In this document: one piece after another, positions 1 to 6,612 of the stretch
Numbering within the stretch: position 1 is the stretch's first letter
Layout of the letters: every line of letters starts with the position of its first letter
Assembly: GCA_020627605.1 (NCBI GenBank)
Contig: JAHDGO010000117.1
Location: 1-6,612, forward strand
DNA length: 6,612 nucleotides
Reading direction: 5' to 3'
Source of the DNA: Yoonia sp.
GTDB lineage: Bacteria; Pseudomonadota; Alphaproteobacteria; Rhodobacterales; Rhodobacteraceae
Notes under the pieces: model-generated
Told to the model about the DNA's origin: nothing
Databases searched by the model: none
The model's input: only the letters and a program-made list of their open reading frames with translations
Translations under genes and position numbers: made by a program

Positions 1-518
1 GGATCGGCACCATGGGGATTGAAGCCGAGAAAGAGGCCGGCGCGATCTACCGTTATTATCGTGGCACGCTGCGCAGGCTTTTCGGCAATCTGACGATCCC
101 GAATGCAATCTGTTTCGCCCCTGATGGGCGGAACGCCTATTTCTGCGATACGCCAACGCAGATGATCATGCAGGTCGCGCTGGACAACGAAGGCTGGCCC
201 ACCGGTGACCCATCGGTTCATATTGATCTGCGCGGCACTGAGTATCATCCTGACGGGGCTGTCGTTGATGCTGACGGCAACCTCTGGAACGCGCAGTGGG
301 GCGCCAGCCGGGTGGCCGCATACGGGCCCGACGGTCGCCTGATTGAAAGTTTCAGTTTCGCCGCCCAACAAACAACGTGCCCGGCCTTTGGCGGCGCAGA
401 TTACCGCACGCTTTTTTGCACCTCTGCCGCTGTGGGACTTGCAGGAGAGGCCGAAGGCAAGACATATAGCACAACCACGCGCTACACCGGTCAAAGGGAA
501 CACCGCGTCGTGCTTTGA
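1..518 (+). CDS. SMP-30/gluconolactonase-family sugar lactonase, C-terminal part (5' end outside window)
   Basis: This is the C-terminal ~172 residues of a calcium/zinc-dependent lactonase of the SMP-30/gluconolactonase/LRE family, which opens sugar lactones to aldonic acids, usually in the cytoplasm. The frame is open to the window edge. The ATG at 12 lies inside the family's G-T-M-G stretch, so it is not the start. Two likely metal ligands of the beta-propeller are visible: Asn in IPNAICF (codon 102-104) and Asp in HPDGAVVD (codon 252-254), matching Asn154 and Asp204 of human SMP30. Further family marks are DGNLWNAQWG, the QTTCPAFGG stretch and the terminal GQREHRVVL, so the C-terminus is intact. 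A GH42 beta-galactosidase follows after 44 bases in the same direction, so galactono-1,4-lactone is a reasonable substrate guess; arabino- or gluconolactone cannot be excluded. Family confident, substrate inferred. Confidence 0.9.
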   Translation, partial: IGTMGIEAEKEAGAIYRYYRGTLRRLFGNLTIPNAICFAPDGRNAYFCDTPTQMIMQVALDNEGWPTGDPSVHIDLRGTEYHPDGAVVDADGNLWNAQWGASRVAAYGPDGRLIESFSFAAQQTTCPAFGGADYRTLFCTSAAVGLAGEAEGKTYSTTTRYTGQREHRVVL

Positions 519-562
519 TCTGCACTACCGCCGCATCTGACCGCGCTTGAAAGAGGACTGCC

Positions 563-2467
563 ATGAACCGGACACTTGGCGTTTGCTACTACCCCGAACA
601 CTGGCCAGAGGATCAATGGGCCGAAGACGCCGCCCAGATGGTCGCCACCGGCCTGACATGGGTGCGCATCGGCGAATTCGGGTGGAGCCGGATGGAACCG
701 ACACCGGGCCATTTCACATGGGACTGGCTGGACCGTGCGATTGACGTGCTCGGCGGTGCGGGCCTGAAAATCATCCTCGGCACACCGACCGCGACCCCAC
801 CGCGCTGGATGGTGGACAAACACCCCGACATGCTGGCCGTTGACGCGCAGGGGCATCCGCGCAAATTCGGCTCGCGCCGCCATTATGATTTCAGTCATCT
901 TGGCTACCGCGAGGAATGCCGCCGCATTGCCGAGATCATGGGCAAACGCTATGGCGAGAACCCCCATATTGCCGCCTGGCAGATCGACAATGAATACGAC
1001 TGCCACGACACGACGCTCAGCTACTCGGATGCGGCCCGCAAGGGCTTTCAGGACTGGCTGGCGCAGAAATACCAAAGCCCCGATGCGCTGAACCGGGCGT
1101 GGGGCAATGTGTTCTGGTCGATGGAATATGACAGCTTTGACCAGATCGACCTGCCCAATCTGACGGTGACCGAACCCAACCACCCGCATCAACTGGCGTT
1201 TCAACGCTACAGCTCTGATCAGGTGGTGGCCTTCAACAAGGTGCAGGCCGATGTGCTGCGCCGCCATTCTGATGCGCCGTTGATCCACAACTACATGGGC
1301 CGGATCACCACCTTTGATCACTGGAAGGTCGGCGCGGACCTCGATATCGCGTCTTGGGACAGTTACCCGATTGGCTTTCTGTCGGACCGGCTGGAAGGCA
1401 CGCCGGAATTCAAACAGGCCTTCCTGCGGCAGGGCCATCCTGACATGCAGGCCTTTCATCACGACCTTTACCGCGCAGTGGGCAAGGGACGGCTTTGGGT
1501 GATGGAACAGCAGCCCGGCCCGGTCAACTGGGCCCCCTACAACCCCGCCCCCCTGCCCGGCATGGCCCGCCTTTGGGCGTGGGAGGCCTTTGCCCATGGG
1601 GCAGAGACCGTCTGCTATTTCCGCTGGCGCCAGGCGCCCTTTGCGCAGGAACAGATGCACGCGGGGCTTTTGCGGCCCGACAGCGCCCCGGCGCCCGCGC
1701 TGGCAGAGGCGCGTCAGGTGGCGGATGAAATTGCCGACCTGCCCAATGCCGGGACTGCAAGATCGCAGGCTGCACTCGTCTTTGACTACGAGAGCGCATG
1801 GGCGTGGAATGCCCAGCCGCAAGGCGCCGACTTCGAGATGTTCCGCCTTGCCTTTGCCGCCTATGGCGCGCTGCGCCGGGCCGGGCTGAACGTCGATATC
1901 CTGCCGCCTGATGTGGCTGATCTGTCAGATTACAAACTGGTGCTGGCCCCCGGCATCATGCGGTTGTCCGATCCTCTGCGCGCGGCCTTGGGCCGCTTCG
2001 AAGGCATCGCCCTGATCGGCCCGCGCAGTGACACCAAAACGGATGAACTTGCGATCCCTACACCCCTTGGCCCCGATCTGCCGGGGCTGGATATCAGCGT
2101 CACCCTGACCGAAAGCATGCCACCTGCTGACGCGATCCCGCTGACCGAAGGCGGCACGTTCCGCCACTGGTTTGAGCATCTGGAAGGCAACGCGCCAGTG
2201 CTGGCCAAGACCGCTAGCGGTCAGCCCGCAATTATGGGGTCGGATCATCTGCGCTATCTTGCTGGCTGGCCTGACCCTGACACCTTTGACATGATCGTTT
2301 CCGCCACCTGTGCAGAGCTTGGTCTGACCACGACTAAACTGCCAGACGGCCTGCGGGTGCGCGACACGGATACGCATCGGTTCTATTTCAACTACACCAC
2401 CGCCCCGCTGACGTGGGAGGGCACAACCATCCCCGCCGCCGGTGTCCATTGGGAGCCGCTGACATGA
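563..2467 (+). CDS. Beta-galactosidase, glycoside hydrolase family 42
   Basis: This 634-residue protein hydrolyses terminal beta-D-galactosides with retention of configuration; no signal peptide is seen, so it should act in the cytoplasm on imported sugar. It opens with the GH42 signature GVCYYPEHWPEDQW (residues 6-19). The (beta/alpha)8 barrel covers roughly residues 1-385. The acid/base is Glu144 in WQIDNEY and the nucleophile Glu315 in WVMEQQPGPVNW, matching Glu141 and Glu312 of the Thermus A4 enzyme. Residues ~395-600 fit the Rossmann-like trimerisation domain and the last ~40 the small beta domain C; the length is normal. The four-cysteine zinc cluster of some GH42 enzymes is not kept: Phe110 replaces one position and only Cys147 remains near the others. 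Start at 563 is supported by AGAGG at 552-556, six bases upstream. The stop overlaps the galM start, implying coupled translation. The activity is often called LacZ-like or bgaB, but linkage preference cannot be read from sequence. Confidence 0.96.
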   Translation: MNRTLGVCYYPEHWPEDQWAEDAAQMVATGLTWVRIGEFGWSRMEPTPGHFTWDWLDRAIDVLGGAGLKIILGTPTATPPRWMVDKHPDMLAVDAQGHPRKFGSRRHYDFSHLGYREECRRIAEIMGKRYGENPHIAAWQIDNEYDCHDTTLSYSDAARKGFQDWLAQKYQSPDALNRAWGNVFWSMEYDSFDQIDLPNLTVTEPNHPHQLAFQRYSSDQVVAFNKVQADVLRRHSDAPLIHNYMGRITTFDHWKVGADLDIASWDSYPIGFLSDRLEGTPEFKQAFLRQGHPDMQAFHHDLYRAVGKGRLWVMEQQPGPVNWAPYNPAPLPGMARLWAWEAFAHGAETVCYFRWRQAPFAQEQMHAGLLRPDSAPAPALAEARQVADEIADLPNAGTARSQAALVFDYESAWAWNAQPQGADFEMFRLAFAAYGALRRAGLNVDILPPDVADLSDYKLVLAPGIMRLSDPLRAALGRFEGIALIGPRSDTKTDELAIPTPLGPDLPGLDISVTLTESMPPADAIPLTEGGTFRHWFEHLEGNAPVLAKTASGQPAIMGSDHLRYLAGWPDPDTFDMIVSATCAELGLTTTKLPDGLRVRDTDTHRFYFNYTTAPLTWEGTTIPAAGVHWEPLT

Positions 2468-3435
2468 CCCATTTTGGCACCACCGCCGACGGCAGGGATG
2501 TCACCGCCGTGACCATTGGCGCAGGTGATCTGCAGGTCACCGTCCTGACCTATGGCGCGATTGTGCAGGACATCCGGCTGGCCGGGGTGGCGCATAGTCT
2601 GACACTCGGCAGTGACCGGCTGGCCGATTATGAGGACAAGATGGGGTATTTCGGATCAATCGTCGGCCCCATCGCCAACCGGATCAGCAACGCGCGCGTG
2701 CGGCTTGATGGCATGATGTATGAGTTGCAACGCAACGAAGGTGGCCGGACGCACCTGCATTCCGGCGATGAGGGCGTGCACCGTCAGGTCTGGCAGGTCA
2801 CAGCGCAATGCGACGACAGCGTCACACTACGCCTGACCATGCCCGACGGGATGGCCGGACTGCCGGGCAACCGCACCTTGACCGTGACCTATGCTGTCAC
2901 GGCCCCGGCGACCCTGACCATGACGCTGGACGGGGTCACAGACACCACCACCTGCATGAACTTTGCCAGTCACATCTACTGGAACCTTGATGGCACCCCC
3001 ACATGGGACGGCCACAGCCTGCGCATCGCCGCTGACTGTTTTCTGCCGCTTGACGCCTACAACTGCCCCACTGGCGAGGTCGTGGACGTGGCGGATACCC
3101 CGATGGATTTCCGCAACCCAAGTCAGCCGCATCCAGGCGCGCCTGCGCTTGACCATAATTTCTGTCTGTCTGACGCGCCCGCGCCGCTGCGTGATGTGCT
3201 GTGGCTGACCGGGGCATCGGGGCTGGCGCTGACGGTCGCCACAACGGAACCGGGCGTGCAGATCCATGACGCCTGCGGCCTCGCCCGACCGGGCCAAGAG
3301 GTCTATGAAGGGCTGGTGATAGAGCCGCAGCGCTGGCCGGATGCCCCCAACAACCCGCATTTCCCGTCAATCACGGTGACACCTGACGCGCCCTATCACC
3401 AGCAAACCACCTGGCGGCTGGACAAGAAGCGGTAG
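2464..3435 (+). CDS. galM: Aldose 1-epimerase (galactose mutarotase)
   Basis: GalM interconverts alpha and beta anomers of galactose and other aldoses. It is useful after beta-galactosidase, which releases the beta anomer. The 323-residue product has the normal family length. Expected active-site residues are present: Arg73 in GPIANRIS, His99 in THLHSG, His170 in NFASHIYWNLDG (general acid), Asp230 in LDHNF and Glu287 in GLVIEPQRWPDAPN (general base). TTEPGVQIHD near residue 260 is another family mark. The ATG at 2464 overlaps the GH42 stop as ATGA and has GGGAG at 2451-2455 eight bases ahead, so it is preferred. An in-frame ATG at 2413 would add 17 unrelated residues read through the GH42 gene and is unlikely. 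It is the last gene of the sugar operon in this window. Family confident; the in vivo sugar is inferred from the neighbours. Confidence 0.95.
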   Translation: MTHFGTTADGRDVTAVTIGAGDLQVTVLTYGAIVQDIRLAGVAHSLTLGSDRLADYEDKMGYFGSIVGPIANRISNARVRLDGMMYELQRNEGGRTHLHSGDEGVHRQVWQVTAQCDDSVTLRLTMPDGMAGLPGNRTLTVTYAVTAPATLTMTLDGVTDTTTCMNFASHIYWNLDGTPTWDGHSLRIAADCFLPLDAYNCPTGEVVDVADTPMDFRNPSQPHPGAPALDHNFCLSDAPAPLRDVLWLTGASGLALTVATTEPGVQIHDACGLARPGQEVYEGLVIEPQRWPDAPNNPHFPSITVTPDAPYHQQTTWRLDKKR

Positions 3436-3465
3436 GACGGCGCCACCGGACCGGCGACATGATAT

Positions 3466-3497
3466 GACATAGCAGGTCGGCCCCGCGCCCTGCTGTC
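3466..3497 (+). other. Hairpin between galM and the oxidase operon
   Basis: An inverted repeat pairs GAC-AGCAGG (3466-3476, with AT at 3469-3470 bulged) with CCTGCTGTC (3489-3497) around a 12-base C/G-rich loop, giving a 9-bp stem. GCAGGT (3472-3477) also has a second perfect partner, ACCTGC at 3500-3505, so two alternative folds share one arm. No T-run follows, so it is not a classical intrinsic terminator. It may end galM transcription with help from Rho, or stabilise the mRNA end. If transcription of the oxidase operon began upstream, it could instead sit in that leader. Pairing is seen directly; function is a guess. Confidence 0.4.
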
Positions 3498-3505
3498 GCA
3501 CCTGC

Positions 3506-3533
3506 CTGACTTTGTGCAAAAACGGCATATATC
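3506..3533 (+). promoter_or_regulatory. Weak promoter candidate for the quinol oxidase operon
   Basis: CTGACT (3506-3511) and TATATC (3528-3533) are spaced by 16 bases and each match four of six sigma-70 consensus positions. They lie in the only AT-rich part of the gap before the subunit I gene. A small inverted repeat, TTTG-TG-CAAA (3511-3520), falls between the boxes and could be an operator half-site pair, but it is short. I see no Fnr/Anr box of the TTGAT-N4-ATCAA type, which would be a common oxygen control site for such oxidases. The assignment is tentative. Confidence 0.25.
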
Positions 3534-3570
3534 AGCTTCAACAGATAAATTGGAAAACTGAAGGTCCGTC

Positions 3571-4959
3571 ATGGAAACCCTCCTCCTCTCGCGCATACAG
3601 TTTGCGGCGAATATTTCGTTCCACATTCTTTTCCCGGCGATCACCATCGCCCTGGGCTGGGTGCTGCTTTACTTCAAGGTGCGCTACAACCGGTCTGGCG
3701 AGGAACGCTGGATGGAGGCCTATCGCTTCTGGGTGAAAATCTTTGCCCTGTCGTTTGCCATGGGTGTCGTGTCCGGCATCACCATGTCATTTCAGTTCGG
3801 CACCAACTGGCCGGGCTTTATGGAAAAGGTCGGCAACGTGGCCGGGCCGCTCTTGGCCTATGAGGTGATGACAGCCTTCTTTCTGGAGGCGGTGTTCCTC
3901 GGCATCATGCTGTTTGGTTTCAGCCGTGTGCCCAACTGGCTGCATACGCTGGCGACCTTCCTTGTTGCCTTCGGCACAATGATGTCAGCCTTCTGGATCA
4001 TCGTCCTCAATTCGTGGATGCACACGCCACAAGGCTTTGAAATGATTGACGGTGTCGCCCATGCGACAGACTGGTCCGCGATTATTTTCAACCCCTCAAT
4101 GCCTTACCGCTTTGCTCATATGGTGCTGGCCAGCTTCCTGACTGTCAGCTTCCTGATTGCCGGTGTCAGCGCCTTCCGCTGGCTCATTGGCGGGCGCACC
4201 GAAGGCGTGCGGGTGGCGCTGCGCACAGCTGTTTTTGCGGCCGCGCTGTTGATCCCCGTGCAAATTCTGGTGGGCGACATGCATGGCCTGAACACCAAGG
4301 AATATCAGCCTGCAAAAGTGGCCGCGATGGAAGGCAACTGGGAAACCGGCACCGGCGTGCCACTGATCCTGTTTGCCATCCCTGACGAAGAAGCCCGCGA
4401 AAACCGGTTTGAGATCGGTATCCCGAAACTCGCCTCTTTCATCCTGACCCATGACTGGAATGGTGAGGTGAAAGGCCTGAATGAATTTGTCACCGACGAT
4501 GGCGAGGTGCTGCACCCGCGCGTCAGCCCGGTCTTCTGGTCGTTCCGCGTGATGGTCGGCACCGGCATGCTGATGCTGCTGGTCAGCTGGGCGGCCTCTT
4601 TCATGATCCTGCGCAAGAAGCGCGGCATCGAAGGCCTGCCAAAGCCGATGCTTTATGCCCTTGTCGGCATGAGCTTCAGCGGCTGGCTCGCCACCCTGGC
4701 CGGTTGGTACACGACAGAGATTGGTCGCCAGCCATGGCTGGTGCAGGGCGTCATGACCACGAAAGAGGCGGTGGCCGATGTGCCTGCCCCGATGGTCCTG
4801 TCAACATTGATCGCCTATCTTGCGATCTACGCGATCCTCTTGGGCGCCTATATCTACGTGATCTTCTATCTGGCGCGCAAAGCGTCACGCGGTGAGGACA
4901 TCGGATCACGCATCCCGCCATCACCCAAAGCGGCCCCCAAAGCCGTGGCAGCGGAGTAG
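3571..4959 (+). CDS. cydA: Cytochrome bd-type quinol oxidase subunit I, short Q-loop (cyanide-insensitive, CioA/QxtA-like)
   Basis: Subunit I binds the three haems and the quinol of a cytochrome bd-type oxidase, which passes electrons from ubiquinol to oxygen at the inner membrane. The 462-residue protein shows about nine membrane segments. Haem-linked residues can be placed by alignment in mind with E. coli CydA: His18 (E. coli 19), Glu98 and Glu106 (99, 107), His183 (186), Met328 (393) and Glu383 in TTEIGRQPW (445). The quinol-site pair Lys249 and Glu254 in AKVAAMEGNWET (252, 257) is kept. The Q-loop region between His183 and Met328 is about 60 residues shorter than in E. coli, typical of the CioA/QxtA branch. 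The start at 3571 has GAAGG at 3560-3564. Subunit II follows after six bases. I use cydA as the family symbol; cioA or qxtA may be the better name. Cyanide insensitivity is inferred from the subfamily, not shown. Confidence 0.95.
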   Translation: METLLLSRIQFAANISFHILFPAITIALGWVLLYFKVRYNRSGEERWMEAYRFWVKIFALSFAMGVVSGITMSFQFGTNWPGFMEKVGNVAGPLLAYEVMTAFFLEAVFLGIMLFGFSRVPNWLHTLATFLVAFGTMMSAFWIIVLNSWMHTPQGFEMIDGVAHATDWSAIIFNPSMPYRFAHMVLASFLTVSFLIAGVSAFRWLIGGRTEGVRVALRTAVFAAALLIPVQILVGDMHGLNTKEYQPAKVAAMEGNWETGTGVPLILFAIPDEEARENRFEIGIPKLASFILTHDWNGEVKGLNEFVTDDGEVLHPRVSPVFWSFRVMVGTGMLMLLVSWAASFMILRKKRGIEGLPKPMLYALVGMSFSGWLATLAGWYTTEIGRQPWLVQGVMTTKEAVADVPAPMVLSTLIAYLAIYAILLGAYIYVIFYLARKASRGEDIGSRIPPSPKAAPKAVAAE

Positions 4960-4965
4960 ACAGAT

Positions 4966-5976
4966 ATGAATACCTTCGGTGACCCGACCATCTGGCTGCC
5001 TTTCGTCTTTGCAGCCCTGATGGGGGTGTCGATCCTGATCTATGTGGTGCTGGACGGGTTCGACCTTGGCGTTGGCGTGCTTTTCCCATTTGCCGATGAG
5101 GCAGAAAAGGACAAGATGATCGCCTCGATCGGGCCGTTCTGGGACGCCAATGAAACATGGCTGGTGCTGGCGGTGGGTCTGCTGTTGGTGGCTTTCCCTT
5201 CGGCCCACGGCGCTATTCTGACGGCGCTGTACCTGCCGGTGGCGATCATGCTGATCGGGCTGATCCTGCGCGGTGTGGCGTTTGAATTTCGGGCCAAGGC
5301 CCCGGCACCGCACAAACAGCTGTGGAACAACCTGTTTTTCACCGGCTCGCTGATGACGTCCCTTTCGCAGGGTTTCATGCTGGGCATGTATGTGATGGGG
5401 CTGACCTGGACATGGTCGCATGTGGGCTTTGCCCTGCTGACGGCGGTGTTTCTGACCGTCGGCTACAGCTTTATCGGGGCGACCTGGGTGATCCACAAAA
5501 CCGCAGGCGTGTTGCAGACAAAGGCAGTGGACTGGGCCAAGGGTGGCATCTGGGGGCTGGTGCTGGGGATCGGGGCGATTTCCATGGCCACGCCCTTTGT
5601 CAGCAGCCGCATCTTCGACAAATGGTTCAACTGGCCAGAGGCGCTGTATCTTGCGCCGCTGCCCATCGCCTCTGCGCTGTTGATTGTGTGGCTCTGGTCG
5701 ATGCTGCGCAAGATGCCCTTTGCTGAAGACCGCTATTCATGGCTGCCGTTCTTTGCCGCGACGTTGCTGTGGGTGATGGCATTCGGCGGGATGGCCTATA
5801 GTTTTTACCCTTACGTCGTGCCCGAACAGATCACCATTTACGAGGCGGCGAGCGCGCCGGAGAGCCTGTTCATCATCCTGATTGGCACCTGCATCGTCCT
5901 GCCGACGATCCTTGGCTACACGATACTAGCCTATACAATCTTTCGCGGCAAAGCGACCGAGTTGCGCTATGACTAG
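4966..5976 (+). CDS. cydB: Cytochrome bd-type quinol oxidase subunit II (CioB/QxtB-like)
   Basis: Subunit II is the structural partner of subunit I in the membrane complex and, by analogy, helps form the proton path to the haems. The 336-residue protein has about eight to nine hydrophobic segments. Family motifs are clear: YVVLDGFDLGVG (residues 26-37), GPFWDANETWLV (56-67, with Asp60 probably equivalent to E. coli Asp58), RGVAFEFR (102-108 region) and the C-terminal SFYPYVVPEQITIYEAASAPESL (about 279-301). E. coli CydB is about 379 residues, and the shorter length agrees with the CioB branch. The ribosome site GGAG (4953-4956) lies inside the last codons of subunit I, nine bases before the ATG, so the two genes are one transcript. 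No small cydX-like membrane peptide gene follows: the next bases give only a 13-codon GTG frame without a hydrophobic stretch. Confidence 0.95.
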   Translation: MNTFGDPTIWLPFVFAALMGVSILIYVVLDGFDLGVGVLFPFADEAEKDKMIASIGPFWDANETWLVLAVGLLLVAFPSAHGAILTALYLPVAIMLIGLILRGVAFEFRAKAPAPHKQLWNNLFFTGSLMTSLSQGFMLGMYVMGLTWTWSHVGFALLTAVFLTVGYSFIGATWVIHKTAGVLQTKAVDWAKGGIWGLVLGIGAISMATPFVSSRIFDKWFNWPEALYLAPLPIASALLIVWLWSMLRKMPFAEDRYSWLPFFAATLLWVMAFGGMAYSFYPYVVPEQITIYEAASAPESLFIILIGTCIVLPTILGYTILAYTIFRGKATELRYD

Positions 5977-5997
5977 GTGCAACGGGATTTCCGGGGC

Positions 5998-6019
5998 GTC
6001 AAACCAGAATCGGTTTGAC
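5998..6019 (+). terminator. Hairpin behind the quinol oxidase operon, possible terminator
   Basis: GTCAAACC (5998-6005) and GGTTTGAC (6012-6019) form a perfect 8-bp stem with a 6-base loop, 21 bases after the subunit II stop. There is no T-run behind it, so intrinsic termination would be weak; it may act as an mRNA 3'-end stabiliser or Rho-dependent end. Its right arm overlaps the TTGACA box of the tRNA promoter candidate. Confidence 0.45.
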
Positions 6020-6041
6020 AGCCCTGCCCCCATTGCGTAAT
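6015..6041 (+). promoter_or_regulatory. Promoter candidate for the tRNA gene
   Basis: TTGACA at 6015-6020 is an exact -35 consensus. CGTAAT at 6036-6041 matches four of six -10 positions with a somewhat short 15-base spacer; reading TAATCG at 6038-6043 gives a 17-base spacer but a worse match. Transcription would begin near 6048-6050, only about ten bases before the mature tRNA 5' end. The bases between are GC-rich, as is common for stable-RNA promoters under stringent control. The -35 match and the position support the call; the -10 choice is uncertain. Confidence 0.5.
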
Positions 6042-6057
6042 CGGACGCTCGTGGTCC

Positions 6058-6315
<258 letters not shown>

Positions 6316-6329
6316 TTTTGAGCGGTGTA

Positions 6330-6368
6330 TTGGGGGCCAGCCCCCAAACCCCCGAGGTATTTTTGACC
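6330..6368 (+). repeat. C-rich intergenic hairpin element followed by T-run
   Basis: TTGGGGG (6330-6336) pairs with CCCCCAA (6341-6347) around CCAG. A second run of C (6349-6353) could compete for the same G arm. GAGGTATTTTTGACC follows, with five T at 6360-6364 flanked by short GGT/ACC arms (6356-6358, 6366-6368). I associate this arrangement (G/C hairpin, CCCCCG, GTATTTTTG, CCAAAAGAAA) with short sequences repeated between genes in Rhodobacterales genomes; that is memory, not a search. As a terminator it is imperfect because 12 bases separate stem and T-run. It may still end read-through transcripts from the tRNA before the next gene. Confidence 0.5.
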
Positions 6369-6441
6369 AAAAGAAATCGCGCGGGGCTTTCCTGTTCTTG
6401 GCCATGGCAGTAGCGTGCCTTTAGCGCGGGGGAGGACTATC
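6369..6441 (+). promoter_or_regulatory. Leader of the FAD-linked oxidase gene with strong ribosome site
   Basis: GGAGG at 6431-6435, within a longer G/A run from 6428, lies six bases before the ATG at 6442 and settles that start. No convincing -35/-10 pair was found in this stretch. TTGACC at 6363-6368 is a good -35-like hexamer but has no -10 partner at a suitable distance. Nothing else is recognised between 6369 and 6427. Confidence 0.6.
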
Positions 6442-6612
6442 ATGGCGGTGTTACAGGATTTGATTGCAGCGATTGGTGCAGACAATGTGCTGACCGGTGA
6501 TGCCACCGCAAAATGGCAAAAGGATTGGACCGGCGACTACACGCTAAACCCCGCCGTTGTCGTCCGTCCTGGCACCACTCAAGAGGTCGCGGACGTGATG
6601 CGGATTGCGCAT
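6442..6612 (+). CDS. FAD-linked oxidase of the GlcD/D-lactate dehydrogenase type, N-terminal part (3' end outside window)
   Basis: The frame is open from the ATG to the window edge and gives 57 residues. They begin MAVLQDLIAAIGADNVLTGD and continue to PAVVVRPGTTQEVADVMRIA. A short helix, then a W-x-x-D-W-T-G-D-Y stretch, then the P-x-x-V-x-R-P-x-x-T-x-E-V entry to the FAD-binding PCMH-type domain is the usual opening of flavin enzymes oxidising 2-hydroxy acids such as D-lactate, glycolate or D-2-hydroxyglutarate. Such enzymes pass electrons to cytochrome c, a flavoprotein or the quinone pool. The flavin-contacting and substrate residues lie beyond the window, so the substrate cannot be named. 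It is separated from the oxidase operon by the tRNA and repeats and is probably its own transcription unit. Confidence 0.78.
   Translation, partial: MAVLQDLIAAIGADNVLTGDATAKWQKDWTGDYTLNPAVVVRPGTTQEVADVMRIAH

Noticed and set aside
491..1822. A 443-codon open frame on the minus strand opposite the beta-galactosidase gene
   Set aside because: It is a codon-bias shadow in GC-rich DNA: its translation is rich in Arg/His/Gly/Pro with no family resemblance, while the plus strand encodes a complete GH42 enzyme with catalytic residues.
2413..2463. Upstream in-frame ATG for galM at 2413
   Set aside because: It would add 17 residues encoded inside the GH42 gene with no family similarity. The ATG at 2464 has GGGAG at a good distance and the common ATGA overlap.
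3511..3520. TTTG-TG-CAAA as an Fnr/Anr-type oxygen control site
   Set aside because: It does not fit TTGAT-N4-ATCAA, and a 4-base arm is easily found by chance.
5977..6018. Small frame from GTG at 5977 as a cydX-like subunit
   Set aside because: It has only 13 codons, lacks a hydrophobic stretch and has no ribosome site.

Overview
The window looks like chromosomal DNA of an alphaproteobacterium, most likely a Rhodobacterales (roseobacter-type) organism. This rests on the GC-rich coding sequence, the protein flavour of every gene, the short quinol-oxidase genes and a C-rich intergenic hairpin of a style I associate with that order. The taxonomic call is inference from the sequence, not the result of a search.

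Layout, all coding on the + strand. (1) Positions 1-3435 are the 3' end of a galactoside-use operon: the C-terminal part of an SMP-30/gluconolactonase-family lactonase (1-518), a complete family GH42 beta-galactosidase (563-2467) and, overlapping it by 4 bases, aldose 1-epimerase GalM (2464-3435). Together they suggest that imported beta-galactosides are split in the cytoplasm, galactose is converted between anomers, and a sugar lactone is hydrolysed, as expected for an oxidative (galactono-lactone) route. (2) Positions 3436-3570 are a regulatory gap with a hairpin and a weak promoter candidate. (3) Positions 3571-5976 encode the two subunits of a cytochrome bd-type quinol oxidase, only 6 bases apart. 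The short Q-loop and short subunit II place it in the cyanide-insensitive (CioAB/QxtAB-like) branch. (4) Positions 5977-6441 hold no protein gene: a hairpin behind the oxidase operon, an exact TTGACA box, a tRNA with anticodon CAT (6058-6134), a diverged direct duplication of the tRNA 3' end plus its flank, and a C-rich hairpin element. (5) From 6442 to the window end is the start of an FAD-linked oxidase of the GlcD/D-lactate dehydrogenase type.

The protein-coding part is ordinary metabolic and respiratory content; I see no defence system, CRISPR array, transposase or other mobile-element gene. The part that most deserves a second look is the tRNA neighbourhood: 34 bases covering the T-arm, acceptor 3' strand and CCA end are repeated exactly 113 bases downstream, with weaker similarity continuing for roughly 60 bases. 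This looks like the remnant of a second tandem tRNA gene or a slipped duplication. The intact tRNA also carries a C-A mismatch in its acceptor stem.
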